A stretch of DNA of 37,772 nucleotides from positions 1 to 37,772 of the forward strand of contig JALXBP010000133.1 of NCBI GenBank assembly GCA_026991395.1, read 5' to 3'. Of the stretch, positions 13,201 to 19,376 are shown one piece after another. The translations under genes and the position numbers were made by a program. The notes beneath the pieces were generated by a model that worked only from the letters and a program-made list of their open reading frames with translations, did no database searches and had not been told where the DNA came from. The DNA is from Anaerolineae bacterium (GTDB lineage Bacteria; Chloroflexota; Anaerolineae; B4-G1; SLSP01). Every line of letters starts with the position of its first letter. Within the stretch, counting starts at the first letter, position 1.

Positions 13201-16200
13201 GTGCCGACGAAGTAGAGGCCGACCTCGAAGACCCCGGCGGCGAGGTCTTGCGCCGGAGCCTGCGCCGAGTTGTCCAGCACGCCGTCGATGTAGAGTTCTC
13301 CCCTCCCGTCCGCTTCCCGGACGCCGACCAGGTGATGCCAGGTGCCGTCGTTGACGGCCCGGCGCGAGGTTACGCGGAAGCCGTAGCCTTCTGGGCCACG
13401 GGTGTACCAGAGGATGCGCCCGTCGTTCTGCATCTCCATCGCGTAGCCCGAATGCCCGTCGGGCGAGAACTGGTCCAGGATGTGGAGGCTGCCGTGATGG
13501 TCGGTCCTGACCCAGGCGGCTACGGAGAAGGGGCCGGGGCCGGAGATGGCGGTGTTGGCTTCCACCGGCTGCGGGCCGGAGCCGTCGAACTGCACGGCAT
13601 GGCCGTACCTGCCCGTCACGCCTGCGGCGGGACAGCCGTCGCTGCCGCACGAGCCGACGTTCCCGTAGCCGGACGAGTCGGCGAAGACGGTCGCGCCAGC
13701 CGGTTCCTCGAAGCGCAGCAGCAGGCGGGGGGCGTCGGCCTCCGAGACCTGCGAGGAGAGCGAGAGGACGTTGGGATTCGAATAGGCACGGGGATTGAAG
13801 CCGTAGGCCCTTTCCAGGAAGTCGGAGAGCGTGTCCCCGTCGGCGTCGGCGTCGAGGGGATCGGAGGTAACCCGGGTGGTGAGGGCGGAGCCGTCGGCGG
13901 CGAAGCCGTACACGATCTCCCAGCCTGCCACTTCCTCCCCGTCGGTCAGGCCGTCGCCGTCGGTGTCCGGACGGCGGGGGTCGGTCTCCAGCCGAAGCTC
14001 CTCGGCGTCGCTGAGGCCGTCGCCGTCGGTGTCGAAGAGGGTGGGGTCGCTGCCCACGTCGAGTTCGAAGCGATCCGAGAGGCCGTCGCCGTCGTCGTCC
14101 CACCGGCTGTCGTTGGGATCGGAGCCGTTGTCGGCAGGGTTGGGCAGGCCGTCGCCGTCGAAGTCCTTCTGGCGCGGGAAGACGAGGGGCAGGCCCAGGG
14201 TGTTCTCCACGTCGGCGTCCTGGCCCCAGGCCAGACTGTAGCCGCCGTCCTTGGGGACGGGGGTGTAGAAGTCGTCCAACGTGGCGGGGAAGATGTCGTA
14301 CTCGAGGTCCCGGCCCAGGTCGATGTGGTTCGTGGCCTTCTCCGTGCGGACGTAGCAGATCGGAGGGGTTCCGAGGGACCAGCATTCCTGGGCGGGGATG
14401 GCATACCCTTCGGCCAGATAGAGCCTCACCGTGCGGTTGATGCCCGGCTCGTCCAGCAGCACGCCGCTGCCGTCGGTGGCGACCCGGCGCACGATGAAGA
14501 CCTTCTTGCCGTCGGCGGGCGTCCAGTCCGTAACCTGCCGCCGGGAGAGGCTCTCGTGGATGTCCCATGCCTCGGTCTGGTAGGCGTAGCGGAAGGTCGA
14601 TGAGCGCAAGGTGCGCTGATTGTACTGCCAGGCGTAGATGGCGGCCTTCCAATCGAAGGGGAGCCTGGCGAGGCCGATGGTGGTGGTGACGGTAGCCTGA
14701 ATGGCGAGGGCGTTGCCCGCCGCGATGCCCTTCGCCGGATCGAGGACGTTCTGCCGGAACTCCTGGATGTCGAGGCGGTCGTCGGCTTCCATATCCACCA
14801 TGATGTTGCTGGAGTAGATGGACCACTTGACGACCTCGGAGATCAGCCCGCTGATGCCCTTGCAGAACCACCGGCCGACCTTGCCCTCCTCCCAGCCGAA
14901 GGCGGTGCAGAGGGCGAGGATCACGGCGTCTATCGCGGCGATGACGGCGGCGATGATCTGCCCGACGACGGGAATCAGCGAGATGGCGAACATGACGACG
15001 GCCGTGACGATGGTGGCGAGGGTCCCGGCCACCATTGCGTTGAAGGCCAGGCTGCCGATCGTAACGCCGCTCGCGGCCCACATAGTGATGAACGCTCCCA
15101 CGGCCACTACCGCGCCGACGATCAGCCCGATGATGCCGGCCTTCATACTGGACTCGCCGACCGTGTCGATGGCCTCGAGGCCCACGGCGAGGCGGCTCAC
15201 GTTCTGGAGGAATACCCGACCGTGCTCCACGACATCCTTGATCGCCATCCCCACGCTGACGACGGACAGGACGACGCCGAGCGCACGCCCGGCCGTCTTG
15301 CCTTGGGCGGCCAGCGCGACCGTTACCCCCACGGTGAGGATCGCGCCTGCGGCCAGCCCGCCGATCCTGGCCTTGCTCATACGGGAGAGCTTGGAGGTGA
15401 TGTTGCCTAACGTGGCCCTGATGGTGCTCCATCGCAGGGCGTGTCTCGTCATCTGCAGCGCCTCGCCGAGGTAGGCGTAGAGGGCGATCATCCTCCCCAT
15501 CGGCGTCTTCAGGTCGGCGGCCAGCCTCTGGAAGCCCGAATCCATCAATTCTCCCAATGTGTCTTCCAGGTACAGCAGATAGTCCTCGGCCAGGAAACTG
15601 ACGACGATCCCGATGCCGTTTCCGACCTCTTTGGCCAGTCGGCCCGTTTCCCGTGCCAGGGAGAGGTCTGCCTCGCTGGCGTCGAGGTCCCAGACGTGCT
15701 GTTCTCCGATGCGCACCATCTTCGTCACGCCTATGAACATGGCGAGATAGAAGGATCGGGCCAGCGCGGTCTGCCCGGCGGCCACGCGGACGCCCTGCAC
15801 GTCGGCGGGATCGCCCACCGGGAAGACCTCCTGGAGGCGCACCTGGAGGAGGTCCCAGTACTCGTCGATGGGATAGGACTCCCAGCGGCCGTCGCGGTAG
15901 CGGAAAGGTGCCCAACTCAGGAAGGTCATCGTCATCTCCGGCGCGCCGGTCGGCTCCGCATCGACGGCCAGACGGTCGCCATCGAGGGTGACCAGGCTGG
16001 CGTCGTCCAGGTTGACGCCGCGATACCGCTCCTCGCGGGCGAAGAGCAGGGTGGGGGCGCTCGCCAGCGGCTGACCGCCGTCCGTAAAGTAGGTATGCAG
16101 GACGTTGACCGTCTCGGTCATCATCACGGTGGCGATGTGATCCCGGTCGGGGTAGGAGAAGTTTTCGACCTGCATCGTCGCCGTCACGGGGATGCCCCAG

Positions 16201-18788
16201 CGGTCGGTGATGGTGGTGCCGGGGGCGATCTCGTCGGCGTCGAAGCGGTCGGCGATGGTCGTGTCGCCGTGCTGAGGGAGGATGCTCACGTCGCGGAGAC
16301 CGTTGCCGTCCTGGTCGCGTCCGGTGAGGAAGACAGTCTCCAGCCCGTTCGCCAGCAGCCACAGGTGATCGTCGAGGTTCGGGTTGTCGTCGCTGCGCGG
16401 GTCTTCGAAGGCGATGGCGACATCCATCCCGTGATCCTCGCGCACCTCCAGGCCGGTGAGGACCCATTCGTCGGGGTAGGTATGGACGGGCCGCTGCCGA
16501 TTCAGCACCCAGTTGGCGGCGTCATCGCACCAGGTGGCGGCCTCCTCCTCGCCCGTGCCGGGAGGGACGGGCTTGCAGGCGTCGGTGAGCATCATCACCA
16601 GCCAGACGACGCGCACCTGGTGGGCCACGCCCCAGCTATCCGAACGGGGCCAGTAGGCTATGCGGGCGGCGAAGGCTTCGCGCCCCCCGCCGGTCTCGTC
16701 GGCGACGATGTTCAGGGGGACGTAGACGAGGAGGGTGCCCTCGTCGTCCTTCTTGCGCACCGAGATGCCGTAGGCGTCCGTCCTCGCCTTGTCGAGCCAG
16801 TCGTCCACCTCGGCGTCCTTGTCCCGGATGGCGGGAGCGCCCGGCTTGACGGGCAGGTTGCCATAGCCGCCGTCGTAGGGGATGGTGATTTCGAGCATGG
16901 GGACCAGGCGCATATCGCCGTTCTCGTCGCCGGAAGAGGGCGTGTCGCCGTTGGCTGTGGCGACATCGGCGAAGGTGGCGTCGTTCCCCCTGCGGCGCTG
17001 AATCTGGCCCTCCTCGTCGCCGCTGGGCCAGTCCAGGACGTTCATCGCGTAGGTGAGGTGGGCGGCCTCGACGGGGCGGAGTTGCAGGTCCACCATGACG
17101 GGGTAGCCTGGTCGGAGGCCGTCCACCTGGAGTTCGAGGGCGCGGTCGGCGTCGAAAGGAGCGTCGGGGCTTCCCGCCTTCCCGGCGGGCGAAAGGTCCA
17201 CCCGGTCCGAGACGCCGTCGCCGTCGTCGTCCCGGTCGAAGAGATCGGGCGTGCTGTCGCCGTCGCTGTCCTTGTCGCAGGGCGTAGTGTAGGGCGGGGA
17301 ACCGGCGGGCGGGAAGGTGCTCCAGCACTCGTAGGTGTCCGCGATGCCGTCCCCGTTGCTGTCCGGATTGTTGGGGTCCGAGTACCAGCGCTGCCCGCTG
17401 CCGACGGGGTACTCGAACCCCCGGACCTCGGTGGCGTCCGAGATGGAGTCGCCGTCGGTGTCGGCGCTCTCCGGGTCGGTGCCCAGGATCATCTCTTGGG
17501 CGTAGGTGAGGCCGTCGTGGTCGGCGTCGCCGTCCGGGTCGGGAGCGGACGCACCTTCTAAAAGGAAGGAGGGGGAAGCGGCGAGAGGGAGGTCGGCGGG
17601 CGGCGTCGAGGGCCGCTCCTCGAGGGGATTGCGATGGGGGTCCCAGTCCGGTGCCCGGAGTGCCCGGAGCACATCGTCTTCCGCCTGGCTCTCCTCTTCG
17701 CGCCGTTCCTGCGCTTCCCGCTCGACCGCCAGGCGCTGCGAGAAGGCATAGACCTGCCGGCTCTGGAGCAGCGGCGCGACGACCATCGAGAAGAGGATCA
17801 CCAGCACGAGGAGGGCGTAGGTCCGCTTCGAGCGGCGGTGGGTGAGGAGCAGCCAGAGCAGGCCGACCATGCTCGCGGCCATGCTTCCCTGCCGGGCGGC
17901 CCGCTGCCGCTCGCGGGGTGAGCGCGGCAGGCCCGGCAAGCCCGTCAGCCGGGCGAGGGGGCTGCGGGCTTCGGGGAGCGGCCCGAAGTCCCAGAAGTCG
18001 GTCCGGATCTCCGCCTCGATCCGCTCGCCGCTGCGCTGCGGCGGATAGGCCAGATGGACGGTCAGGCGCAGGGGCAGGCCCCGCCCGTCGATCCAGACCT
18101 CGCCGTGGCCGGTGGCCCGGCGGAACTCGTCCGAGGCGGAGAGCGTGACCCCGGCGGGCAGTGCGCCTTCCTCCCGCAGGTAGTCCTCGAGCTGCCGCTG
18201 CAGGTAGTCGGCAAAGGCGGGGCCGTCCAGGTCGAAGCGGTAGCGGGTGAAGGTGATACCCCCGTCCCTGGCCTCTCCTCCCTCGGGGGAGGGGAGCGCG
18301 CGGGTCTCCGTGCCCGCCTCGCGCACGTTGGCCGCACCGGCCAGGTAGGCCATCAGGTCGCTGCCGGGGGCGAAGGCGTCGGTGAAGTCGTCGATCTCCT
18401 GCCAGGTCCCGCCGATGGGGCGACCGTAGGCGCTGTCGCCCTCGATGCGCACCTCGACGCCGTCCCGCCCGGTCAGGACGTTGCCGCCGTCCTTCCACAG
18501 GGTCAGGAGCAGCGTGCGGTCGGGCAGATCGGCCTGCCCTTCGAGGTGCAACGTCTCCCGGCGGCTGCTGTGGCCCACGTTGACCAGCGTCGGAGCGGGG
18601 TGGGTGGTCTGCACGATCTCGGTGGCGAAGTGGTAGGCCCCGCTCTCCTGAGCGCGTCGCCAGGCGTTTTGCACCGCTTGCGCCGGTAACGGCGTGGGTG
18701 CAGCCCGCGAGGAGGTGCCGAAAATCAGCATCAGCGAGAGGATGATGCCGAGGCATAGAGTCCCATACCTGTGCTGCTTCGTCTTCAT
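1233..18788 (-). CDS. Giant modular secreted/surface protein (about 5,850 aa): LolA/LppX-like N-terminus, TSP3-like calcium repeats, internal hydrophobic region, LamG/ConA-like domains, PA14, Ig-like, LVIVD propeller, P-domain, CARDB-like C-terminus
   Basis: Uninterrupted ORF. Start at MKTKQHRYGTLCLGIILSLMLIFGTSSRAA (18788), preceded by GAAAGGGAGCGGCC. Motifs include DTDGDGLSDAEEL, repeated SAWV...FDGxDDxxxV...GRIDEVRLFxRALSxxEI, EYYANADLSG...FTARTDDGMRVRLDDGLIIDRW, and AVAVSGTRAYVAAGERGLQVVDIADP repeats. Confidence 0.85.
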   Translation of the reverse strand: MKTKQHRYGTLCLGIILSLMLIFGTSSRAAPTPLPAQAVQNAWRRAQESGAYHFATEIVQTTHPAPTLVNVGHSSRRETLHLEGQADLPDRTLLLTLWKDGGNVLTGRDGVEVRIEGDSAYGRPIGGTWQEIDDFTDAFAPGSDLMAYLAGAANVREAGTETRALPSPEGGEARDGGITFTRYRFDLDGPAFADYLQRQLEDYLREEGALPAGVTLSASDEFRRATGHGEVWIDGRGLPLRLTVHLAYPPQRSGERIEAEIRTDFWDFGPLPEARSPLARLTGLPGLPRSPRERQRAARQGSMAASMVGLLWLLLTHRRSKRTYALLVLVILFSMVVAPLLQSRQVYAFSQRLAVEREAQERREEESQAEDDVLRALRAPDWDPHRNPLEERPSTPPADLPLAASPSFLLEGASAPDPDGDADHDGLTYAQEMILGTDPESADTDGDSISDATEVRGFEYPVGSGQRWYSDPNNPDSNGDGIADTYECWSTFPPAGSPPYTTPCDKDSDGDSTPDLFDRDDDGDGVSDRVDLSPAGKAGSPDAPFDADRALELQVDGLRPGYPVMVDLQLRPVEAAHLTYAMNVLDWPSGDEEGQIQRRRGNDATFADVATANGDTPSSGDENGDMRLVPMLEITIPYDGGYGNLPVKPGAPAIRDKDAEVDDWLDKARTDAYGISVRKKDDEGTLLVYVPLNIVADETGGGREAFAARIAYWPRSDSWGVAHQVRVVWLVMMLTDACKPVPPGTGEEEAATWCDDAANWVLNRQRPVHTYPDEWVLTGLEVREDHGMDVAIAFEDPRSDDNPNLDDHLWLLANGLETVFLTGRDQDGNGLRDVSILPQHGDTTIADRFDADEIAPGTTITDRWGIPVTATMQVENFSYPDRDHIATVMMTETVNVLHTYFTDGGQPLASAPTLLFAREERYRGVNLDDASLVTLDGDRLAVDAEPTGAPEMTMTFLSWAPFRYRDGRWESYPIDEYWDLLQVRLQEVFPVGDPADVQGVRVAAGQTALARSFYLAMFIGVTKMVRIGEQHVWDLDASEADLSLARETGRLAKEVGNGIGIVVSFLAEDYLLYLEDTLGELMDSGFQRLAADLKTPMGRMIALYAYLGEALQMTRHALRWSTIRATLGNITSKLSRMSKARIGGLAAGAILTVGVTVALAAQGKTAGRALGVVLSVVSVGMAIKDVVEHGRVFLQNVSRLAVGLEAIDTVGESSMKAGIIGLIVGAVVAVGAFITMWAASGVTIGSLAFNAMVAGTLATIVTAVVMFAISLIPVVGQIIAAVIAAIDAVILALCTAFGWEEGKVGRWFCKGISGLISEVVKWSIYSSNIMVDMEADDRLDIQEFRQNVLDPAKGIAAGNALAIQATVTTTIGLARLPFDWKAAIYAWQYNQRTLRSSTFRYAYQTEAWDIHESLSRRQVTDWTPADGKKVFIVRRVATDGSGVLLDEPGINRTVRLYLAEGYAIPAQECWSLGTPPICYVRTEKATNHIDLGRDLEYDIFPATLDDFYTPVPKDGGYSLAWGQDADVENTLGLPLVFPRQKDFDGDGLPNPADNGSDPNDSRWDDDGDGLSDRFELDVGSDPTLFDTDGDGLSDAEELRLETDPRRPDTDGDGLTDGEEVAGWEIVYGFAADGSALTTRVTSDPLDADADGDTLSDFLERAYGFNPRAYSNPNVLSLSSQVSEADAPRLLLRFEEPAGATVFADSSGYGNVGSCGSDGCPAAGVTGRYGHAVQFDGSGPQPVEANTAISGPGPFSVAAWVRTDHHGSLHILDQFSPDGHSGYAMEMQNDGRILWYTRGPEGYGFRVTSRRAVNDGTWHHLVGVREADGRGELYIDGVLDNSAQAPAQDLAAGVFEVGLYFVGTLDEVALFDHALSHAEVQRLRDGLYNPNDLIVRPGEQLDYRATVENNLPGRYAQGLLSTDFPGLLADDVPLTTFVLEPQGRATMAGNVQVSEEAPSARMDLTQVAGALVTDRQEQSNFAELWLRLDEAVSATTFLDDSGALPPRNGTCSASHCPARQQSGIFGYALRFDGGDKYVILPDAETLGLDDGSFTLSAWVKGDDFTGSRTVMGTDRRATNEGLFLGVRNGHPRMNFYNNALSSDTTLASGEWYHLVFRYDEATGEMAIFVNGELTAVETGHAPFRGKDTVHLGRAYGGNRFDGYIDDVRLFARPLSPQEIRALYLRPVFEMHFEEPPGATAFLDASGFGSVGGCTGACPGRATGMNGQAAHFDGRSYISVVPNDTLSLDDGLFTLALWLYPDSGSHDTGSDYAQGIFGRYEGYGKTDGSDPAHADPYAYPSLLRLGRKLRFGFGTGSGWVQRTSGDVLTLDAWNHVAVTFGPSYDSDGNFTGNVATLYVNGQRTDEWNLGNDRPAPNTFPYIFYIGRTTDQARIDIDSIEVTNENDGVGTAELCMTWNGSEIFNQGDIDDNHGDGRWYGVHVERTIYGDSTLRMWEDDGGERCGSAPDDGDDPLDGGGWLFDTNDTPQEYKDGTQWYTMTFSGDSEGSVWVDYRNPSIRFQGRIDELSLYKRTLTADEVLELYQTGATGLHLPLDDAPGTSSFDNVAGMGDGICAWNSTDGGSCPTAGVSGRINQAALFDGVDDNIQVNIDVSERAYALSLWFRTRCPDCGIFSAFSGTPGGGDYDDDRDIYLRNGDLCARLWSQERICSSGRNYADGEWHHLVHTFGGIAGGQRLYVDGTPVASGSKASSDFDRQTGVNIGYARDAGHDYFEGRIDDVRLFHRPLTDVEVQVLFHAAPRFQMHLDESTPACAFRSEYYANADLSGDPAFTGCDTWPLDHEWGTGGPVGGIGPDDFSARWSGDFYFDAGTYTFIARTDDGMRVRLDDGLIIDRWFDQTLHEYRATRTLSEGIHHLEVEYYDRTGDAVARFWWEPFFRDDSGHDNHGACGDSAACPAVGAQGRVGLAPRFDGVDDVITVPDDPALDVTTFSVGAWVMPTQLKSGRQVILAKENDNGGERNYSLMLLPDSTQVRFSFQAGNCSTWRAYDSVGELLLNQWNHLMMTYDGQQVNLYINGSLDRSVALTSTVCQSDAPLKIGREWNPFFTAFAGRIDEVMLYDYALSPRQVREVFLYQGKWVEDRQSHPVIVDADDPTPLLRSIRTDGPDYRAERDVVMHVEAIDPTSEVMQVGLGFRREGQSAFTWVSAPRCLDAPNGTAWCPTFTPSGEGRYTLRASAVDRVGHRQRSPQDYTLYVDGTPPALTLDAADGSRLDAVPHPAIEHAWMVRLSGTVSDPSLPGGYDGSGLAEGSLRVTLLTPDGTPAGLGTQAATVTGSTWSVAYLFTGGAPNGPYTVHAEAADRVGNRTGVDLATLYVDADAPAAHLDLAGIPTATLTGTVTLRGDVTDRAVPLLVSWTTDDAGDETGIEIRCLETTLYRVEQGTFASRTTYTWDGRGHQGAACRITLSDGGGDGGVTGTVQVCGTTVAAWDGNYGAGTAVSFVADAATCPDLSVAGLSRVEAAFESTLPGSPFCDEPAPAGELLHLPFEDAPDRNGNVTFRDISGEGNDGWCYGALCPTVGATGHEGSAARFDGLDDWVWIRKSAINRLTNDFTVMAWINPDRLTGVQRIIGTERWHSADGFGLFLDGAGLRFATFGVQDYEATDVGLTPGRWHHVAAVMGADNSVTFYVDGEARETIAGSAPANPDADDDLLIGRDLWGEEPFAGRIDEVRLFDRALSADEIEALYLGDGPLLRLPFESAWAADGARLEDVSGWEHHGTLHIGADDPAKQAVPGPVGAYALPFDGTDDYVGVAPDAGLDLSGGRFTQMAWVYPAPADDGAYPILGSGAYGEAPYAYPFLRVVNRTALQVGFGDGSSRETFTTGSILTEHAWHHVAVTFDGTTCRIYVDGVERAATDRFAGRTPYPTQRFDVGRDAVANTSCAVLTLQGIIPHPAWTPLYRVSVDGAAAYITPPWPAPNRELPIDRAITLCGPATLEVERAGWDPTTGRFVWSSLGTLALDTTLGTGSHTFADARTSATLRWDVTAAPDVLAYWQGRLDDVRIYPRALSEQEINALYQSRWRETTLVPAGGEVAEWSVTPPAGLEGSYRLDLRGRDAAGHVDNAVESRGVWRGEVDTLAPRLTMTRTIIGPYCRYTTVAQDFSLDAERFRTPCGVGVATERRHVRSPWYAALSGGTAETARPLDRLTAVCDLFPATLREVGALDTVGIAHAVAVSGTRAYVAAGERGLQVVDIADPGHPRPLGRFATTGRALDVAIVGSRAYLADETDGLVIVDVSDPAHPALLGGAETPEAHAVAVAGNYAYVADGGNGLIVLDLSTGFYAGIVPSLAPAYDVAVSGNYAYVVGDSAGLALVDVTDPASPAVVSSFDTPGDAVGVAISGTLACVADGPAGLRVIDVSNPLSPTEVGSYETPGYAEDVAIRGRYAYLADGLSGMPVIDIADPADPRFTDGLYTPGYARGVALSGGYACVAAWDYGLRVLSLSGVGGGTAACDPTGGEQATACDTAGNCTTVTLTATRQPLPATALPQAQSQPSLTVSILSVPPVLGSLAPVSVTGQAEAITSSLQALTVTVDAATLYTETWSGIVTGTYWSTDWAPSGEGEHRLRALITDREGNVATDTLTVTVDAQPPSVVITPTLLTTTHYHLPNTLDLSGRVTDTVGRPGVRVVVTGARRFEGSVDSASGPWVVPWYLGAGPLPDGETYTVTAQATDIAVHTAQATALVTVDVVPPAPVTLTLSSGGTPLAPGDTLRAVSPTLILTWTASSDGSGLADYLAEWTIRTTGTVTTTAAAYGPPVRQARYQARDGQKVSVQLTCRDVYGQQRAQRIGPVYVDGPATPDYVLLDDPDGLYDGWMESGCTRVGVDRRVSRNATGRAAMSAEQTFYVTWNEEALRLAWTGANWSTDGDLFIYLDIRAGGTITAFDPYSATMTDTRLYLPDATPLSPTVGMAADYLVWVRDSETALLLQWDGRAWAFERALSTSQYRFDPALRDGQTDLYLPFDLLGIADPASTPLNLVAFASEEDGLRLWAVMPNGNSVDSRRVIERPSDGAHEFALDHRYHWDGLGAGVCPNGSDGITAPYPDADLRLRLSVEPPGAVYHHLDDGLFDLWGLLPGERPNADVPPLGDGQVITYTLRYRNEGTDPATGVQVDLSAHDALRLTPGDDHRLVSLGDIAPGGEGTLVFRGVVDTGRSSAPRASVEARLYDDAHPSSGEPLEWIWADHRVDNESPRFLGIQEPTYRIAAGENRLIGYAYDDSGVPLVTVEVQGIGSFACPDETPEDGRWSCAWDTSSARDGQTLNLRLGATDTWGQESAWSAWQPFLVDARPPTVTFDVTATGIVSGSLLRAGTFALEGEVVDEGGVAGVELCADATCGPATLLTDAPAPPIVVREDVPPAPVAIDGTTTCGGGEIVRTFTVTESFPIGRVSVGFVAAHARRDDLRVTLESPTGASVRLLDDGIPGTDFRNADLFLDDAEPVGLGDLRGDQDPTAPYYERRARPREPLQAFRGETAAGTWTLRICDSNPSTDDGAYERSLLVLTPRSSAATSGRWTYRVIGDEPLDFVTETLALYGTDAVGNRTADPTTMLVIIDNVAPVITAMQVVSAVVYTPTLRVLEGTASDGGPTVYLRVDVRTPTGEFYSEPPERSGRTWRYDLHPPIAGRYLLWVTAADEAGNVTTAGPFEVELFPRPIVHLPMVAREHVPAPNLVVERIVATPDNVQVVIRNIGDRPVTDEFWVDLYLDPESAPTGVNQTWSLLGEQGVVWGVTADALPALTPGGRLTLTVGDAYYRAELSRIDRPLAEETQVWAQVDSANTATDYGAVQENHELLGGAYDNIRGPVDVVLHAAGVTSAALDGTTEHPAGDHLPPRPRGAPRGKEAR

Positions 18789-18843
18789 GGCCGCTCCCTT
18801 TCCGTGAAACGATCCTTTGGGCCACGGCGGATAGCCGGTTTCG

Positions 18844-18883
18844 TCCATCGCGGCAGAGGGCGCGCCCGCTGCGCCGCGATGGA
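18844..18883. repeat. Long imperfect inverted repeat between the small ORF and the giant gene
   Basis: TCCATCGCGGCAGAGGGCGCGCCCGCTGCGCCGCGATGGA: 11-bp perfect outer arms, inner palindrome GGGCGCGCCC. No T-run. Confidence 0.7.
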
Positions 18884-18887
18884 TGAC

Positions 18888-19106
18888 TCAGGCGTCGTCT
18901 TCACGATCCCCCTCTGACCGCACATCGCCGGTGATCTCGGCCTCTGTCTTCATGCGCAAAAAGGCCAGCAACTGCTCGATGTCGGCAAAGCCCCACCGTT
19001 CGCCCGTATGGGGGCTTTCCAGCGAGACCCGCCACAAGAGATGGCCTTCCCGCCTGACCTGCCACAAACGCAGCAGATAGGCCAGGTAGAGCGGCTTGTC
19101 GGTCAT
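18888..19106 (-). CDS. Small 72-aa hypothetical protein
   Basis: MTDKPLYLAYLLRLWQVRREGHLLWRVSLESPHTGERWGFADIEQLLAFLRMKTEAEITGDVRSEGDREDDA; CAGGAGG RBS before ATG. Confidence 0.75.
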   Translation of the reverse strand: MTDKPLYLAYLLRLWQVRREGHLLWRVSLESPHTGERWGFADIEQLLAFLRMKTEAEITGDVRSEGDREDDA

Positions 19107-19148
19107 ACGGCCTCCTGCGACTCGTCCACAAGGCATCGAATTTCGCTC

Positions 19149-19182
19149 ATCATAACGGACGAACGTGGGGATAACGTGGGGA
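19149..19182 (-). promoter_or_regulatory. Candidate activator-dependent promoter with 11-bp-period direct repeats (SARP-type operator geometry)
   Basis: GTGGGGA (19165-19171), TAAC, GTGGGGA (19176-19182). Minus-strand TATGAT at 19149-19154 as -10; no recognisable -35. Confidence 0.5.
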
Positions 19183-19224
19183 AGGGCGGCCTGCCTCGAT
19201 ACCGGCTTCCCAAAGTCGTCGAGG

Positions 19225-19253
19225 TTGAAAAGGAGACGCCGAGGGGGTATAAT
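19225..19253 (+). promoter_or_regulatory. Sigma-70-like promoter for the BTAD/SARP-type regulator
   Basis: TTGAAA - 17 nt - TATAAT. Confidence 0.7.
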
Positions 19254-19376
19254 GTTCACAGGATCGGGTCTTTGATACGAGCTTGAAAGGAAGCGCCGTC
19301 TGGAACCCCTGCCCGATCGGATTTGCCGAGCACCGCTTTTTCGAGTCTTCCGAAGAGAGCCAACGCAAGTGTAGCT

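Noticed and set aside
4725-14603. 3,292-aa + strand ORF opposite the giant gene
   Set aside because: Composition (Gly/Val/Ala/Arg-rich, no motifs) is typical of an antisense shadow of a GC-rich gene; the minus strand has clear domains and a signal peptide.
11446-16467. 1,673-aa minus-strand ORF in an alternate frame
   Set aside because: Arg/Pro-rich out-of-frame translation of the giant gene; no RBS or domain.
18888-19106. 72-aa protein as a possible DGR accessory (Avd-like) factor
   Set aside because: Size is small and the sequence (WRVSLESPHTGERWGFADIEQLLAFL) does not resemble the Avd four-helix bundle.
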